DNA from: RYN-133 sp963754285
GTDB taxonomy: Bacteria > Actinomycetota > Actinomycetes > Mycobacteriales > Jatrophihabitantaceae
Assembly (NCBI GenBank): GCA_963754285.1
Contig: CAVWFN010000007.1
Span: forward strand, 1,054,001-1,118,000
Direction: 5' to 3'
Length of the DNA: 64,000 nucleotides
The notes under the pieces are model-generated. The model was not told the origin of the DNA. It did no database searches and was given only the letters and a program-made list of their open reading frames with translations. Shown here one piece after another: positions 63,324 to 64,000 of this stretch (the first letter of the stretch is position 1; the number at the start of each line of letters is the position of its first letter). The position numbers and the translations under genes are program-made.

Positions 63324-64000
63324 ATGAGAAGGTTGCTGTCCGCCGAGGTCGGCGCGTACGGCGAGCAGGCGCGAGCGGTCGCCGACTGGCTCGAGCCGTT
63401 CCTTTCGGGCGCCCTCGACACCGGAACCGCGTTGCCCGGCTGGACACTGCAGACCCTCGTCGGCCATCTCGTGGGGAGCAAGGACGGGCTGATGCACTAC
63501 CTCGGCACGTCCGCGACCGGGCCGGCGACGCCGGTCGCGCAGTACGTCCGGGCCTACGCGCCCGCCGCGGCTGACATCACCGAGGCCAGCGTGGCCGCCG
63601 GCGATCTGCCGCCCGACCAGCTGCTCGCCTCGTTGCGCGAGCCGGTTGCGGCTGCGGACCTCGCCGACACCGCCGTGGTCGCGGGCCCGCGCGGACCGAT
63701 CACCGCGCTCGACTTCGCGCGCACCCGAACCGTTGACCTCGTCGTGCACTGCGACGACCTGTCCCGCTCGTTCCCCGATCGCGACCCTGTCCCGCTGCTC
63801 CGTCCGGCCCTGGCTACGGCCGTGCGCACCCTTGCCGAGATCCTCGCCGCGCAAGCGCCCGGCCGCTCGGTCGAGGTGCGCGTCGCCCCGTTCATCGCCG
63901 TCCAGGCCGTCCCCGGGCCCCGCCACACCCGCGGCACGCCGCCCAACGTCGTCGAAACCGACCCGCTCACCTGGCTGCGCGTGTCCACCGGCCGCGAGCC
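63324..64000 (+). CDS. DinB/maleylpyruvate-isomerase-like protein (partial)
   Basis: The first 225 codons of a protein that runs off the window. It starts MRRLLSAEVGAYGEQARAV, has LPGWTLQTLVGHLVGSKDGL with the conserved metal-ligand His of the TIGR03083/maleylpyruvate isomerase family, and VDLVVHCDDLSRSFP with a second His. Downstream of purL in actinobacteria such genes often encode mycothiol-dependent or sterol-carrier-fused proteins; the fusion would lie beyond the edge. The ATG at 63324 follows GGGGCAAGG. The gap from purL is 40 bp, so it is probably co-transcribed. Confidence 0.8.
   Translation, partial: MRRLLSAEVGAYGEQARAVADWLEPFLSGALDTGTALPGWTLQTLVGHLVGSKDGLMHYLGTSATGPATPVAQYVRAYAPAAADITEASVAAGDLPPDQLLASLREPVAAADLADTAVVAGPRGPITALDFARTRTVDLVVHCDDLSRSFPDRDPVPLLRPALATAVRTLAEILAAQAPGRSVEVRVAPFIAVQAVPGPRHTRGTPPNVVETDPLTWLRVSTGRE

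Overview
The window is GC-rich, densely coded DNA with frequent GTG starts, 1-8 bp start/stop overlaps, an SigE-type ECF sigma factor, a GAF-ANTAR regulator, a FadE5-like acyl-CoA dehydrogenase, monomeric isocitrate dehydrogenase and the purS/purQ/purL arrangement. Together these point to a chromosome of an Actinomycetota species (class Actinomycetes; a Frankiales- or Jatrophihabitans-like lineage is a guess). There are two tRNA genes, no rRNA, and no complete insertion sequence, prophage or CRISPR array.

Layout. 1-1.2 kb: rsbR-rsbS stressosome genes (minus strand, rsbS cut by the window edge), then tRNA-Gly(CCC). 1.4-7 kb: an ABC-2 exporter pair, a secreted sedolisin protease, a zinc-ribbon membrane protein and a Pro/Gln-rich anchored protein. 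7-13.4 kb: a MarR/VOC divergent pair, a GlsB-like membrane protein, a SerA-type dehydrogenase, a secreted peptidase-fold protein, a FadE5-like dehydrogenase behind two tandem inverted-repeat operators, and a tyrosine phosphatase. 13.4-21 kb: a catabolic block (carotenoid/stilbene oxygenase, thiolase, tandem-HxlR regulator, acyl-CoA ligase, amidohydrolase, TetR). 21-24 kb: secreted phosphoesterase and lipoprotein. 24-29.3 kb: an oxidative sugar-acid cluster (SDR, Zn-alcohol dehydrogenase, FAH-family hydrolase, IclR, IlvD-type dehydratase) resembling the L-fucose/L-fuconate route. 29.5-37.4 kb: tRNA-Ser(TGA), large KatE-type catalase, GAF-ANTAR, ABM monooxygenase, monomeric icd, quinone oxidoreductase, MarR. 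37.4-46.2 kb: the phenylacetate region, with paaI-tetR-dinB facing paaZABCDE-paaK across a PaaR-type operator. 46.2-52.9 kb: BNR/sialidase-fold secreted protein, DHA2 MFS exporter, phosphoglucomutase, amidase. 52.3-56.4 kb: an OtrA/TetM-like ribosome-protection GTPase, a deletion-scarred P-loop gene, and a TrmB/LuxR-like regulator divergent from a 60-aa secreted peptide. 56.5-64 kb: SigE-type sigma factor with membrane partner, purC, a MarR/flavin-reductase pair, purS-purQ-purL and the start of a DinB/maleylpyruvate-isomerase-like gene.

Two features stand out across the window. First, nine otherwise intact genes, including icd, pgm, paaB and paaE, carry ten frame breaks, and every one is repaired by removing exactly one base. 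Such uniform insertions look like consensus errors of an unpolished assembly rather than decay. Second, there are several small repeat or operator systems: two identical 54-bp hairpin repeats fused in frame to the end of paaA; two 55-nt intergenic elements with a covarying stem (between the sedolisin and zinc-ribbon genes, and between purQ and purL); a nested inverted repeat between two convergent genes; and the same TGACGTGTCA operator core at the MarR/flavin-reductase pair and, 12 kb away, upstream of the MFS exporter.

The best candidate for an undescribed system is the regulator/secreted-peptide pair at 55.0-56.4 kb.
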